From Cannabis sativa (Eukaryota > Streptophyta > Magnoliopsida > Rosales > Cannabaceae), in assembly GCF_029168945.1 (NCBI RefSeq), contig NC_083605.1:33183280-33247279 (forward strand): a stretch of DNA of 64,000 bases, given 5' to 3'. Both the position numbers and the translations under genes were made by a program. Each line of letters begins with the position of its first letter. Position 1 is the first letter of the stretch. The notes below the pieces were generated by a model. That model was not told the DNA's origin, searched no databases, and saw only the letters and a program-made list of their open reading frames with translations. Of this stretch, positions 10,717 through 22,207 are shown one piece after another.

Positions 10717-12046
10717 TAATATCCAACTCTTAATTAACTTAATAATTTTGTTTGGAGTTTGATTTTAATTTATCTATTTTTATCAGCTACATGTAGGCTT
10801 GACTATTTAACACTAACAGATTGGATGCAAAATATGCATTTCTAAATTCTCGTGGCATTGCCATCTAGGCAGGGCATCACAGTATCTGTTGCAATACACT
10901 ATTTGAGTGTATGAACGCGTTCAATCCAGAGAAATTTCTTATTACTCCTATCATACTAAGTAGATTTATTATTTTTTTAAAAAATTTAACTCTATATATA
11001 GAATAATATTTTATAAGCAATCTTACATGTTTCACATATGTTCTAGTCTTCATTGGATGGTTGTACTTATCCAACCCTATTCACAAATGCTAAAGTACTT
11101 TGATTTCAAAAATGGAAAAATGGATGAAGATTTTTGAAGTCATTACTACATAAGTTCCATAAGCAATAACATAGTATATAAATTTGTTTGATATTTCTAT
11201 ATATTAACTTTATTTTTTGTGTGACTCGATGAACATGTACAATAAAGCTAAAGGATGATGCAATATTGTTCTCATCACATATATGATTCTTGTATGTCCA
11301 TAAACCAGATGATGTATAATGTAGATACTACATTATGAAGTTCATTGAAGATTACATGACCGAACCATATCCAATAAACTAATTAAGAAAATGAGTAAAT
11401 TAATTAATAAGTATTTTAAGTTTATTTTAAATATTTTTAATCACGGTACTAATTAATGATTTTTTTTCTTTTTTTTTATATATAGGTTAGGGTTGTCATG
11501 CCATAAACTAATGATGAGATTAATATTCTATGAGATGAGTGGGCTAATTATGAATATATAATCATTCATGTATACATTTTTGATAAAATAATTTGTTTCA
11601 TAATTTCTTATATATATTTTTGATTAAGTTAGCCAAATATATTTGGATAATTATTAAATTAGTTTCTTAATATTAGGAGTACTTTTGTATTCCATATTGT
11701 TAGATTAATTATTGTAGTTGTGTATATTAAATTGTAAAAATCTAGAAATTAATGTCAGGAAAAAATTGTATTTTTTCCTATCCTACTACATAACATTGAA
11801 AAATAATTGACGCTATTCAAGAGAGTAGGCATTAGTACATAGTAGTCTGCTACCTATAGCCAGTTATAGTTCCAAATATCACCGATAATTTTCAACAATC
11901 GGGAAAACTATTACCTGACTATTTTGAACTAATGCCTAATCCACCAAGTTTTGCGTCAGTATCGTAGGCATCACTTTTAAGACTTGACGACAAAAATGTA
12001 CCCAACTGTTTTACACGGTCGAGAATTCTTTCTTTTTATAGTAGTG
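10717..12046 (+). mobile_element. CACTA-like element remnant with right terminus
   Basis: The right edge ends in TTTTTATAGTAGTG at 12033-12046. Reversed, this is CACTACTATAAAAA, a CACTA-superfamily terminus. It abuts a Gypsy integrase fragment, as expected if the CACTA element inserted there. I found no convincing left terminus, so the left border is set only by the end of homology to the neighbouring retroelement. The interior is AT-rich and has no recognisable transposase. The terminus is well supported; the extent is not. Confidence 0.45.
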
Positions 12047-12716
12047 ATGGAATTCACTCATACAACAAAAGCTACATAGCCAGTTTAGGCATAGCTCCTT
12101 ATTATGAAGGCTTATATGGTAGACCATGTAGATCGTCACTATGCCGACTGGAACCAGATGAGCATGTCACTATCAAACCTCTAATTATCACTAATAGCAC
12201 TGTGAAGATTCATGAAATATAAGAGAGACTTAAGGTTGTTCAAAGTCATCAGAAAAGCTATGCCAATCTCCATCGATGAGAAGTTCAGCATGATGTTGGT
12301 GTTTATGTCGTTTTGAAAGTAACTCCTATGTGTGGTGTAACGATATGTGGAGTGAAGGGTAAGGTAGCACTGAGGTATGTTTGACCATTCAAGGTTATCG
12401 AGAGGGTTGGGGAGGTCGCCTATCGATTAAACTTACAAATTCTGTTGGGGCACGTTCATAATATATTTTATGTGTTGATGCTAAGGAAAGTATACTCTAG
12501 TTCTATCGCATGTGATTGAGTATGAGGCTACTCCTATACAAGAAAATATGACTTATAAAGAACAATCTGTTAGAATCTTGGTGAGAGAGTCAAAGGTGTT
12601 AAGGAGGACAGTGATTCTGGTAGTGAAGGTCTTATGGTAGAACCATATAGAGAAGACGAGGATGCTTGGGAATTAGAGTCCGATATGTATATGAAGTATC
12701 CTCACTAGTTTAATTT
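12047..12716 (+). pseudogene. Decayed Gypsy integrase and chromodomain fragment
   Basis: Translation with frame changes gives the integrase C-terminal part of a chromovirus-like pol. It resembles an EFTHTT/YGRPCRS stretch, then a GDHVFLKVTPM-like segment, VIERVGEVAYRL, HVHNIFYVLMLRK, and the tail ENMTYKEQSVRILVRESKVLRR. The same landmarks occur in E1 and E2, but the sequence is much more diverged and carries many stops, so this is an older and different family. It is cut on the left by the CACTA terminus and passes on the right into a purine tract and LTR-like DNA. Confidence 0.75.
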
Positions 12717-12773
12717 TCAATTTGAGTTTGTACTTTAAAATTTTTGGACAAACTTTCTTTAACGAGAGAAGAA

Positions 12774-13879
12774 TGTAAAATCTCGATGAAACCAAAAGAA
12801 AGGTAAAAAAAAATTATATAAATGTTGTGGGATCCACACTTTTATTTAATTTCGGCGTCTTTTCCCATCCCTCTCTCATGCATGGCACTTTCTCTCTTCT
12901 CTCTCTCCTTCTTTCTTTCTTTTCTAGAAAGAACCCACAAATACCACCACTAATGGAGCTCCAACAACCACTTTATGGTCACCACCTAACCTTACACAAT
13001 GCACCATTCGAATCTTTGACTATCAAGGTTCTCAATTCCTAAGCAGTGCTGCCTTATTTCTCGTCATTGGCCCAGGATTACAAGTCAAAGTCTTGAGGTT
13101 CAAACTTTGAACGTATTTTTTTCTCACCTCTTATCTCTATTTAACAAACTATCTTCACCATATTAGACTCAACTCGTCAAGAATAAAAATCTCCACTAAG
13201 CTATTATTCCCAGATCCCTACTTTTTCTGGTGACGTTTTTGTGGTTCCGCTCCTTTCTAGTGGATTTTTCAGTGATACCATGTGTTGTTTCGATAAATGT
13301 TTAGCATGGTTGTGATTTACTCATTGACGTGATCATTTGGATACCCCTTTTTTTTAGTAATATTTTTGGTACATTGATTTCTACGGCTATTGATCATCAT
13401 TGTGCACCTCTTATGTGAGGTTTTAGAACATCAAACTTCAAGTACAGTCAAGATATATATAATTGGACTCAGTTTTGAATGTAGAATACAATGATGATAA
13501 TTATTTTCCCATTAAATAGTCATATGAGAAAGTAATATATAGGATTGGACTAAATAGTTGGAGTGCAAGACTTGAGAGCTTAAGATCATCCTTATGGACA
13601 ATGTTTAATGCCTTGTAAGACGTATGGACTCAACTTGATTATTAGACTTGATTTATTGTGATGAATAGCATTTGTCATATTCCTTATTGATTTATAAAAT
13701 ATTTGAAAAATTGAAAATTTAATCTGCATATTTTTCTAGACTATTCTCGAGACACTGAGTGCCAAATATATTTTTGTATAATTTTATATATGCAGGTTAT
13801 AATTTTTAGATTTTATCAAATTACAATTGTTATACTACCAAATTTTCTAAAATAAAGAGAATATGTACTTTTGCTATTC
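12774..13879 (+). repeat. Probable 3' LTR sequence of the decayed Gypsy element
   Basis: The sequence starts TGTAAAATCTCG directly after the purine-rich AACGAGAGAAGAA, which would serve as polypurine tract. Pyrimidine-rich and AT-rich noncoding sequence follows up to the LINE insertion at 13880. The LTR end is not clear; part may lie beyond the LINE at 21962-22207. The open frame at 12827-13042 shows no recognisable domain and is treated as chance. Confidence 0.5.
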
Positions 13880-14008
13880 TTGTTGCATGTATTTTATTTT
13901 TGAACAAGAAGGATACTTTTTATTCAAAACAAACACAAATTTACAAAAATAACACTGCTACAATCAGTAACAACACGCTACTGCAGCAGTAGCCCCACCC
14001 CACACCAC

Positions 14009-14649
14009 CTACCATTCACTAATTACATTAATAAGATAATGATCAAAACTATTTTTACAACTATAGCGAATGCCCATGATTCTATACTTGACAACCTTTT
14101 CAATTTCCAAACTAACGACAGCATGAGCTTTACAAATATGATTGAAGACACAACCATTTCTATTCATCCAATCAAAATAGACAATAGTATTTATAATCGA
14201 GTTCATAATTTTATATTGCAACCCTTTGTGAGGATTTGAGCACCATCCACTTATGTCCTCAGGGCAATCAACATTACCAGCCCATCTAGTGATCTCAGCC
14301 ATAACCTGCTTTGTGAAAGTACTGTCCACAAAAAAGTGGTGTTCTGTCTCTCTAGCATCTTAACAAATCAGACAAACATCCGTCGTAATTGGGAGGATTC
14401 TACTAAGATGGTCTTTTATCAAGAATTGATTGCTTGCCAAGCAATGAATCTATGCTTCAGAATGGCAATCTTATGCCACACATTATCTGCATAACTCACC
14501 TTATAAGCTTGAATAAAGGAAATATAAAATATTTTAGTTTTGAATTTACCTTTTAATCTAGCTTCAGCATCTAATTGCTTGTCCACAATATCTCTAAGCC
14601 TCAAAAGCTTCTTGAAGTACCAACTCCCATCACGTTTGAAAGTAACCAA
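14009..14649 (-). pseudogene. LINE ORF2 C-terminal part (zf-RVT-like)
   Basis: Two open frames, 14419-14649 and 14009-14329, encode the end of LINE ORF2. The first has SWYFKKLLRLRDIVDKQLDA and VWHKIAILKHRFIAWQAIN, matching the lead-in of the plant zf-RVT domain. The second has STFTKQVMAEITRWAG and the WMNRNGCVF-like end. They are joined by a broken stretch with cysteine/histidine residues. Such regions follow RT in plant L1 elements and probably bind nucleic acid. Confidence 0.8.
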
Positions 14650-14688
14650 CCAGAAATCTTGATTCTTTAAGTAAATGGCATGGATCCA

Positions 14689-15660
14689 TCAAACCCACAG
14701 GTTTTCTTGCTTGCTCAATATGGCCCAAATGTATTTAGCCATGAAAGTAATATTCCATTTCCTTCCCTCACGAAAGCCAATAACAATAAATTTCTTAGGA
14801 AGACACACTTTTTTCCAGGACGAGAGATGAACTTTGCTCCGATTACCATTTGTTCCCCAAAGAAAATTCCTATAGCATGTATCAATGGTTTCAGTAATCT
14901 TTTGGTGGAGAATGAATAAGCTCATCCAATAGTTTCTTATACCTGAAAGCACCGAGTGAATAATTTGTGCTCTACCTACAAAAGATAAGTTCCTGATGGC
15001 CCAGTTGTTAAGATTCTTTTGGACTTTGTCAAGAATGATACCACAATTAGAGGCACAACATTTTGTAGGTCTGAGTTGGACCCCAAAGGAATTCAGAGGA
15101 AAGCCACACTCTTCCATTAGCAACATGTTCAAGATGCTATTTTTGCAATTAGCACTAACTCCATTGAAATAAACTAAGGATTTGGTTTTATTAGCCATCA
15201 ATCCTGTATATTCATTAAAGGTTTTAAAACCCTCATGAATAAGCCTAACATAATTTTCATTACCCTTGTAGAAAATGATTAAGTAATCCGCAAAAAAAAG
15301 GTTCACAAGCTTAAGAGACTTACAAAGTGGATGAAATCCAAAGCTCTTCACCTCGATCTTTTGGATCAAAAATCTAGTCAAATATTCCAAGATCAACACA
15401 AAGAGGAGGGGGGACATCAGGTCTCCTTGGCGAAGACCTTTTTCACCTTTAAACGAGCCTTGAAACTGACCATTCATCAAAAGGGTATAGGAGGCACCAT
15501 GAAGGCAACTTGGAATCCAAGTAATGAATTTGGTAGGAAAGCAAAGCCCCTTTAACAAATCTACAACAAAAGTCCAATCAACAGTATCATAAGCCTTGCT
15601 TATGTCAGCCTTCATAATACATCTAGCAGAAGTGTTCTTTCTATTATACCCTTTAAGCAC
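14689..15660 (-). pseudogene. LINE reverse transcriptase, C-terminal two-thirds
   Basis: The 323-codon frame is non-LTR RT. It opens with KADISKAYDTVDW, followed by GLRQGDLMSPLLFVLILEYL and the catalytic block that reads FFADYLIIF where intact elements have FADDLLIF. The second catalytic aspartate is therefore replaced by tyrosine, which should inactivate the enzyme. Then come the thumb and connection segments (NLSFVGRAQIIHSVL, FLWGTNG). Upstream sequence is displaced by the LINE2 insertion at 15661. Confidence 0.9.
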
Positions 15661-15992
15661 GTCTTGGGTCTAATCTAGACTCTCTCTTACATTCCATTCT
15701 GAAAGCCCGCTATTTTAAAAACTCAAATTTTCTGCTTGCTCCAAATGGTTACAATTCTTCTTTTACTTGGAAAAGCCTCCTCTAGGGCCGCCAACTCCTC
15801 AAGCGTGGTCTTGTCTGGAAGATAGGTACTGGCAATAGCATTCGTTTATCTGTCCCAAATTGGATACCTGGCATCTCATATCCTACCATTCTTCATCCCA
15901 TCGACCCCTCTCTTTCTTTTGTTTCTTTTTTTATAAATTCTGATAACACTTGGAATGGTTCTCGATTAAAACATTACCTCCCTCTATATCAG

Positions 15993-16397
15993 GTGAATAA
16001 GATTCTCCAAATCCCCCTTCACTATAACCCTGTTGATACCCTCATTTGGGGCTTTCATCACTCTGGCATCCTTACAGTTAATTCTGCTTACCATCTAGCT
16101 TCTGCTACTGCCAATATACACTCCATTTCTTCTTCCAATCCAAATCTTTTTGAAAAATGGTGGAAAACTCTCTAGACCCTTCCAATCCCTCCAAAAATCA
16201 AACACTTCTTGTGGAAAGCTTTCAATCATACTTTACCGTGTCCTTTAAATCCGTTTCACAAGAAAGTTCTTCCTCAACCTTCTTGTCATTTTTGTGGTAA
16301 TAATATTGAATCTGTTTCTCATTCTCTTATTGATTGTACCAGAGCTCGCCACACATGGAAGCACTCAAAATTTAAAAATTTCCACAATGATCACTGA
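15993..16397 (+). pseudogene. LINE2 zf-RVT region
   Basis: Two frames carry WGFHHSGILTVNSAYHLA and, after a TAG near 16174, FLWKAFNHTLPCPLNPFHKK followed by CHFCGNNIESVSHSLIDCTR. The spaced C-x2-C ... H ... C pattern is that of the zf-RVT domain of plant LINEs. Apart from the stop, the fit to the family is good. Confidence 0.85.
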
Positions 16398-16679
16398 AGC
16401 TATGATATTAAAGACTATTATCTTCAGGCTCTGCAGTTAATTTCCAAAGAAGACCTTCCTCTTTTTGTTAGCATAATCTGGCATATATGGAATACCAGGA
16501 ATTCAATTTTATTTAGAAATTCCTCTGAACCTAACAATGTGGAAGAGTTTGTTCTTAACTATTTGCAGGATTATAGGGAGGCTCAACAACTACATTCTCA
16601 AGACATTTCTCACTCAGCCTCCAATCAGCATCATCTCTCATCTTGTCCTGCTAATGTCAAAATCATCCAGGAGGACACC

Positions 16680-17000
16680 CCGGCCTTGTATGTTGATGCC
16701 GCTTTAGATCATGACCACTGTATTACAGGACTTGGTTGCATTTTCAAGGTTGGCCTTCATCGCATTATTGCTTCTGAAAAAAAACCTGAAGTCAGGAGCC
16801 TCCTCCCCCATCTTTGTAGAAGCCCAAGCTCTGCTCCATGGCATCTCTTGGTGTCTTTCTTCCCAGATGAAGTCGAGTTTCATCTTCACGGATTGTCTAA
16901 ATTTAGTTTCAAAGGTTAACAGAAATTGGCAGGATAATTCAGCTCTTTCAAGCCTTGTTGCTCAGAACAGGCACTCCTTCTCCGATTTCCCTAGTGTTTC
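16680..17000 (+). pseudogene. LINE2 RNase H-like domain
   Basis: Across a frame change the sequence reads YVDAALDHDHCITGLGCIFK, then SPIFVEAQALLHGISWCLS, then FIFTDCLNLVSKVN. This is the reverse-transcriptase-like RNase H domain (RVT_3 type), with the acidic positions D, E and D in the expected order. It is the usual C-terminal domain of one class of plant LINEs and degrades RNA in RNA-DNA hybrids. The frameshift makes it non-functional. Confidence 0.8.
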
Positions 17001-17204
17001 CTTTTAGTACTTACCACGCCAACTCAACACAAGCGCTCATTTCCTTGCCAAGGAAGCCATCAGGTTGCGAGAGGATGACCATGAGGATTCGTATTAGTTT
17101 CCTCTGTTTTGCTGCGTTTATGCTTTGTTTGTTTCTTTCAGCAGCTTAGGCTCCTTGGTTGTCATGAATTATTGTTTCGTTAATCTCATTAGGCAGAACC
17201 CCCT

Positions 17205-17635
17205 GTTGAAAGAACCCCAGCACTGCTTGATAAGTATCCTGGCCAATATCATCCTAGAGACCTTTAACAAAACTAGCCCCACACCCATTTGGACTCGGGC
17301 TCTTAGAAGTGTGAATGTCAGACATAGCTTTCTTTACATATTCCTTCTTGAAAGGGTTGGTTAAATAGAGCTATTGCTCCTGACTAAGTTTGCTACCGTA
17401 TTCCAAACAATCTAACTCAATCTTCCTAATAGCAGAACTCTTTTTCCCCATAAAGTTGCAAAAATGAAGAAGAAAGTGCTCCACTACTTTGGGATAATCT
17501 TTAATATAAGTGCCATCAATATAGTAGGATAGAATCCAATTCTCTATTTTCCATTTCTTCATGATTCCATGGAAGTAGCTGGTATTCTCATCCCCAAAAC
17601 GCAGCCAAGAAATTTTTGAATTCTGATGAAGATAG
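17205..17635 (-). pseudogene. LINE RT N-terminal part, between the two nested insertions
   Basis: On the minus strand this encodes a linker and the start of RT: NWILSYYIDGTYIKDYPKVV and, past a stop, a region like VKKAMSDIHTSRARVQMGVG, which matches the pre-RT segment (typically KAPGPDGF) of plant LINEs in degraded form. LINE2 lies on one side and the Copia solo LTR on the other. Confidence 0.7.
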
Positions 17636-19536
17636 TGTTGGAATTTATTTTACAAGGATCTTAGATCTACTCACAAGTATGTTGTTTAACATCCTAAATA
17701 TGAACTTTTTAAAACGATAATAAACACATATAAAGTTAACAAAACCTTACATTGGTTGCAGCGGAATAATATGTCTCCTTCCACTCAGATCTCTAACCCT
17801 TGTATCCTTTCTGTCGCAGAGTATTATCAAGATCTGAGCCCGAATGTCCTTCTCCGTGAATTTGATCCTTCACGATCTTCCAATCTATGATTGAGGTACC
17901 CCTTGCTGTGTGTGGGCACTACTCTATCACTAAGAGGTTTCGAAATTATGAAAAAGAAAAGAGTGAGAGAGGGTCGGCTATAGAGAGAAAGTGGAAGGCT
18001 CAGTTTTCTGAAAGGCAATCTCTTGAATTACTAACAAACTCTTAAAAATTGTTATTTTAGACTAAGCCATTACTTTCTATTTATAGGCAACTACTAGGTT
18101 TAGGTTAGTAATTATTTGGCATTAAAATAATGAAAATATTAATTGGAAAAAGCCAATCAAGTGGCATGCCATAGGTGTTAGTGGGCCTCACTAGGATTTT
18201 GCAGTTTTCACAATTTTTATTTCTATTTTCTCAAAAACGTTAATTTTCCAATTCTAACCATTTAAATGTCAAAACTAATTATTTAATAACTAAAATAGAT
18301 TATTAAATAATATTTTCATTTAATATAATTATTAATTAGACATATAGAGTCTCTTAATTAATAAATAAACCTAGAATCTCTTTTCTTTACAATTTCACCC
18401 CTGCTTAGTGAAAATTCACAAATTAGACATAGTCTAACTTTAGATTTATAAGTGATTAATCATAAATTAATTATTGAGTCTTACAAGCAGTATGGTCTCA
18501 ACTAGAATGGGGACCATGGATCTATATTGCTGAGCTTCCAATAAGCGAACCGAATTTACTAAGTAAATTCCCTAACTTATTAATTCCTTGTTGAATCCAC
18601 TCTTAGAACTTGGAATTGCACTCTCAGACTTATATAGAGCATTCTATATGTTCCACGATATAGATATGCTATCTCATTTAACCATTGTTATAATCTTAAT
18701 GTGATCAAAGATCCTCTATATAGATGATTTACATAGAGATGGGATAAATTTACCGTTTTCACCCCTCAATGTATTTGGCCCCTTAAAACACTTAGCTACC
18801 TATAAATGATGTTTTAGTGATCTAAGAAATAGTCACTGAAACAACAGCTCGTCCATTTACTTCTATTTAGCTAAGCTCGAAGGGAATCATCACTTGACTT
18901 CTATACACCAGTAGAAGCTATAGATTCCATATTTATGTTCAGCGCTCCCACTCAATCATACTATCATGTTCCCAAAATATACGTATCACCCTTACCCAAA
19001 AGTAGGCTTAACTAATAAATCAAAGAAAATGAATAGCACTCCTGAGTTGAGCCTAAGCATATCAGGATTTAGATTCTTTTAATCTAAGATCAACTAGTGA
19101 TATTGACTTGGAAAGATACAACGGTAATTTTATAATATCTTGACTAAGTTCAATATCGGTCCAGTCCAATGTATACTCCATACATTCGAAACTAGTATAC
19201 TTTACCAATATCCTGGAAAGAACATAACACTTACTCCAAGTGTAAGTATACATCATCGTTGATTATCACGTCTGTGTAAATCCAAAACACTGATGAAACA
19301 GGGACTTAGTCTTTTGAATCATATAATCACAATCACATTCCATTGTGTTGACAATACTGTAATTGTGAATAAGTATATGTTCTGGACTTAACTGATTTTG
19401 TGCATATATTAATATATATATATATATATTAAACCATAAGCATGAAAAATTCATGCAAAAATAAATCACTTCAAATTTCTTAGATTGATAACTAATCAGA
19501 TTGTAATGGGTTTTATTTAGGGCACAAAACCCAACA
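17636..19536 (-). repeat. Copia-type solo LTR
   Basis: In minus orientation it starts TGTTGGGTTTTGTGCCC and ends ATTCCAACA, 1901 bp long. The identical 5-mer GATAG sits on both sides (17631-17635 and 19537-19541), and no internal region is present. This is what unequal recombination between two LTRs of a full element leaves behind. It is related to the LTRs at 44948-46851 and 53078-55832 and to the truncated one at 22646-24398, sharing the end region with GTTAA(A/T)CAACATACTTGTGAG. The ORFs inside look like chance frames. Confidence 0.9.
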
Positions 19537-19541
19537 GATAG

Positions 19542-19704
19542 CTGGCATACTATTTTTGAGCAGCAAGGAAGTCAAGATGTAATCTCTTCTCGACTTAAGT
19601 ATAATCAGGACAAGTAGGATTGCTGGTAAGGTTTTCCTGGGCTCTAGTAAAAGAGTCTTTAGCCTCCTTGTAATGGCTCTTAATATCCATTTTTTTAGAG
19701 ACAA
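19542..19704 (-). pseudogene. LINE linker between endonuclease and RT
   Basis: The minus strand encodes a basic, leucine-rich segment (LKKWILRAITRRLKTLLLEP). This is the usual position of the linker between endonuclease and RT. It is interrupted by the solo LTR. Confidence 0.6.
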
Positions 19705-20363
19705 AATGTTTTTTTCAAAACATGTTTGACTCTGAAAAGCATCTTGGCAATACTCTTCAAATCACAAACTCTAGCTCCCTTCCAAAAGTTTAGAACCACA
19801 TTCTCATAATCATTCATGAACATCCAATGAAAACTAAATTGAAAAGGTCTAATACCCAAATTCTCAACCTTAACATGTTTGAGGCGATAACAGTGATAAA
19901 AAAAAGTCCCCCATCTAAAACTAGCCTCAGTATTAGGGAACTCATCTAACCAACTATTGTTAATAAAAACTCTATCAAGTTTAGAGTAGATTCTGATCCC
20001 CTTCTCATGTTTGTTAGTCAGAGTAAACTGACATCCCGTACAGCAAAACTCATCAATTTGGCCCAAAACAAGCCAATTTTGAGCATCTTGAATTTCTGTC
20101 ACTTTAACTTGCCTTCCACCACATCTATCATTATAATCAATCATCACATTAAAATCACCAAGGATGATCCACGACTTATTCAAGTGACCAAATCCAGCAA
20201 GCTTGCTCCAAAGATCTTTCCTCTCATTCAAATTGTTGCTACCATAAACAGCAGTTAGGTAGATATTTCCCTTATAACCAGCCATTTTGCTGTTGCAATG
20301 GACAAACTGCCTATCCTCTAACAGAACCTTCACTTTGAGAAATTTGTCAATCCATATCAACAT
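19695..20363 (-). pseudogene. LINE apurinic-like endonuclease
   Basis: The 222-codon frame matches the endonuclease of plant L1 elements, which nicks target DNA. Landmarks are AVYGSNNLNERKDLW, WIILGDFNVMI (a catalytic motif) and SKLDRVFINNSW. At the expected SDHCP motif near the C-terminus the sequence reads FYHCYRLKH, so the aspartate before the catalytic histidine is absent, suggesting loss of activity. The N-terminal part is cut by frame breaks just upstream of 20363. Confidence 0.85.
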
Positions 20364-20887
20364 TATTCTAAATGAAGTAACAGGACTTGAATAAAAATTC
20401 TAGCTAGGAAAATTATTCGTAATCAAACTATATACTTTCCCATAAAAACTTTGGTTTCAAAGAAGGCACCAAAACCAACTTTATTCTCCTTATAATTCTC
20501 TTACAACTCAATTTTCTTCTCCTTCTTATATAATCCTCTCACATTCCAATCCAAAATGTTACAGCTATTCGTTACTTGAATTTGAAGTATCAAAATCATC
20601 CAAAATCTCAAATGCTTCCTTCAAAACATCATCACCATTTCTCATCTTAGTTCCATCCTGAAAAATTCACAGTATTTTTTGAGCCCCTTCTTTGAAGAGT
20701 AATCCAACCCCCTAATGTAATATCTTTACAACTGGTCTGAACCTCCCCCTCATTATGACATTTTTGTTGCTCTGGTTTAAAATTGTCAGAAACTAGCACC
20801 ATATTACTCTACTGTCGAACAACATCAGAATTCTCAGTTATTTGCCTAGATTTCACTTTAGTAGTTAATTTTTTATCTGCACCAGAA

Positions 20888-21896
20888 TTAGTTGCTTCTA
20901 CTTGTTTTTATTCTCATCACTCTTACTATTTTGACTGGATGTTGTTTCTTCTTCCATATAAATTGTCTACCTTTATTCCAGGTGGCTACTGTGTGTCCAA
21001 GAAGAGCACAAGCAACACACTTAGACGAGAACCATTCATACTCCACTTGTTCCTCAATGAGCTGTTTCCTTTCATTGACATTGTCAATAAATTTCAGGGG
21101 ATTATAAAATTTAACATCCACTAAGACTCTTGAAAATTTAATCATAGTTCTCTAAAGAGTAACCTTGTCCACCATTTTTTGTTTGCCTATGGTACTCACC
21201 AGAGCACTTAAGTTCTTCTTCCCCTAATACTGGAGACCTAACCCATTTAGCCTAATCTAAAATGGTACCGATTTCACCATTTGAGTAGTATCCATATCCT
21301 TTGACCAAGGTCTAAGCACCATTGGCCTCTTATCAAAGTGTATGACTCCTGTTACAAGTATCACGTTCTTGGTCACTTCATCTTTGAAGATAACCAAGGT
21401 GAATCTACAATTTATTCTTACAATTTTCAATTCTCAAGTTTTCCACATTGAATGGGGGATTCACCCCTACCACTATGCAAACTATCAATGATCTCCAGTA
21501 GGAAGCTTCAATTTTAATTTTTTCTAAATCTAGTTTAGCAACCATTTGATCACCTATTTTCATTGGCTCTGTAAAATCAAGCTGAGAAGAAGGAGTCCTT
21601 ACCTGATTTAGACTGAATCTTTTCCACGTATCAGTAGCCACAACACTAAAGTCCATCTTCTCCATTTCATCTGCCCAGCTTGCATATTTAGGGTTCAATT
21701 TTTGAGTAAAAACTCCATCATCGGGTTCTATTGAATCCGTGTCCAGGTCTTCATAAGTATCTAGGAAAATCTCCACATTAGCCTCTTCTTGGATCAAAGG
21801 CAGCTTACCTTGTTTTGTTTCAACAATGATTTCCTCTACAACAGGCTTCAATTTTACTAGCTTCGGTGCTCCTTGTCCCTTCTTCCTCTTTGCCAT
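20888..21896 (-). pseudogene. LINE ORF1 (DUF4283-type, zinc knuckle)
   Basis: ORF1 starts with MAKRKKGQGAPKLVKLK at 21896, a lysine-rich start about 50 bp from the element's 5' end. It continues with an acidic stretch, WADEMEKMDFSVVATDTW, and then, in other frames, a segment like VLRPWSKDMD ... VPFWIRLNGLGLQYW typical of DUF4283 proteins. The end (20888-21145) carries a knuckle-like CVACALLGHTVATW in which the last cysteine seems replaced by tryptophan. ORF1 proteins bind the element RNA. At least one frameshift lies between 21130 and 21405. Confidence 0.8.
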
Positions 21897-21961
21897 GGGA
21901 GCAAGGAGAGAGCATCACACATTGCTATCAACCAGCATAAATATTTTGTTGCATGTATTTT

Positions 21962-22207
21962 GTTTTACTAATGAGAGCCATATTTATCATTTGTTGTGCA
22001 TATTGTTGTTTCACGATCCAGTCTTAATGTCATCATAGATAGATCAAGTGTGCACTCACATGTAGGTGTAAGACCTGGAATCTGTACAAGAATTGAATTA
22101 AATCTGAGTCGCAATATTATGGTAGTTATCAGGCGTGACTAACCAGTTTATGATTTCATCTCTATGATTGGTGTATTGAGAGATAGGGATCTAGTGGATA
22201 GTGTAAT
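21962..22207. other. Flank between LINE and CACTA-like terminus
   Basis: This is the continuation of the sequence into which the LINE inserted, possibly the end of the decayed Gypsy LTR begun at 12774. No gene or repeat structure is recognisable in it. Confidence 0.3.

Larger units (their letters stand above)
15661..17204 (+). mobile_element. 5'-truncated LINE fragment (LINE2) inserted in the LINE
   Basis: On the plus strand, opposite to its host LINE, this encodes the end of a different LINE ORF2. The order is an ARYFKNSNFLL and WKSLL/GRQLLKRGLVWKIG-type segment, then zf-RVT (16209-16397), then an RNase H-like domain. The host LINE resumes on the right at about 17205, but roughly 70-80 codons of its RT between the two flanks appear missing, so insertion came with a target deletion or later loss. 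I see no poly(A) tail or clear target duplication. Boundaries are good to about 20 bp. Confidence 0.75.
13896..21945 (-). mobile_element. L1-type LINE with 16-bp target duplication, containing nested insertions
   Basis: The identical 16-mer TTGTTGCATGTATTTT flanks the element at 13880-13895 and 21946-21961, a strong sign of target-primed reverse transcription. On the minus strand the order is ORF1 (from ATG at 21896), endonuclease, reverse transcriptase, then zinc-finger-type C-terminus. A short A-rich 3' end abuts the left duplication. It is interrupted by a second LINE fragment (15661-17204, plus strand) and a Copia solo LTR (17636-19536). All its reading frames are now broken. The 5' leader before ORF1 is only about 50 bp. 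Confidence 0.9.

Noticed and set aside
11141..11160. CATTACTACATAAG as the left end of the CACTA remnant ending at 12046
   Set aside because: It resembles the terminus only loosely and its flank does not match the bases after 12046.
12827..13042. 71-codon frame starting MGSTLLFNFGVF
   Set aside because: It has a hydrophobic start but lies within LTR-like DNA with no neighbours or domain to support a gene.
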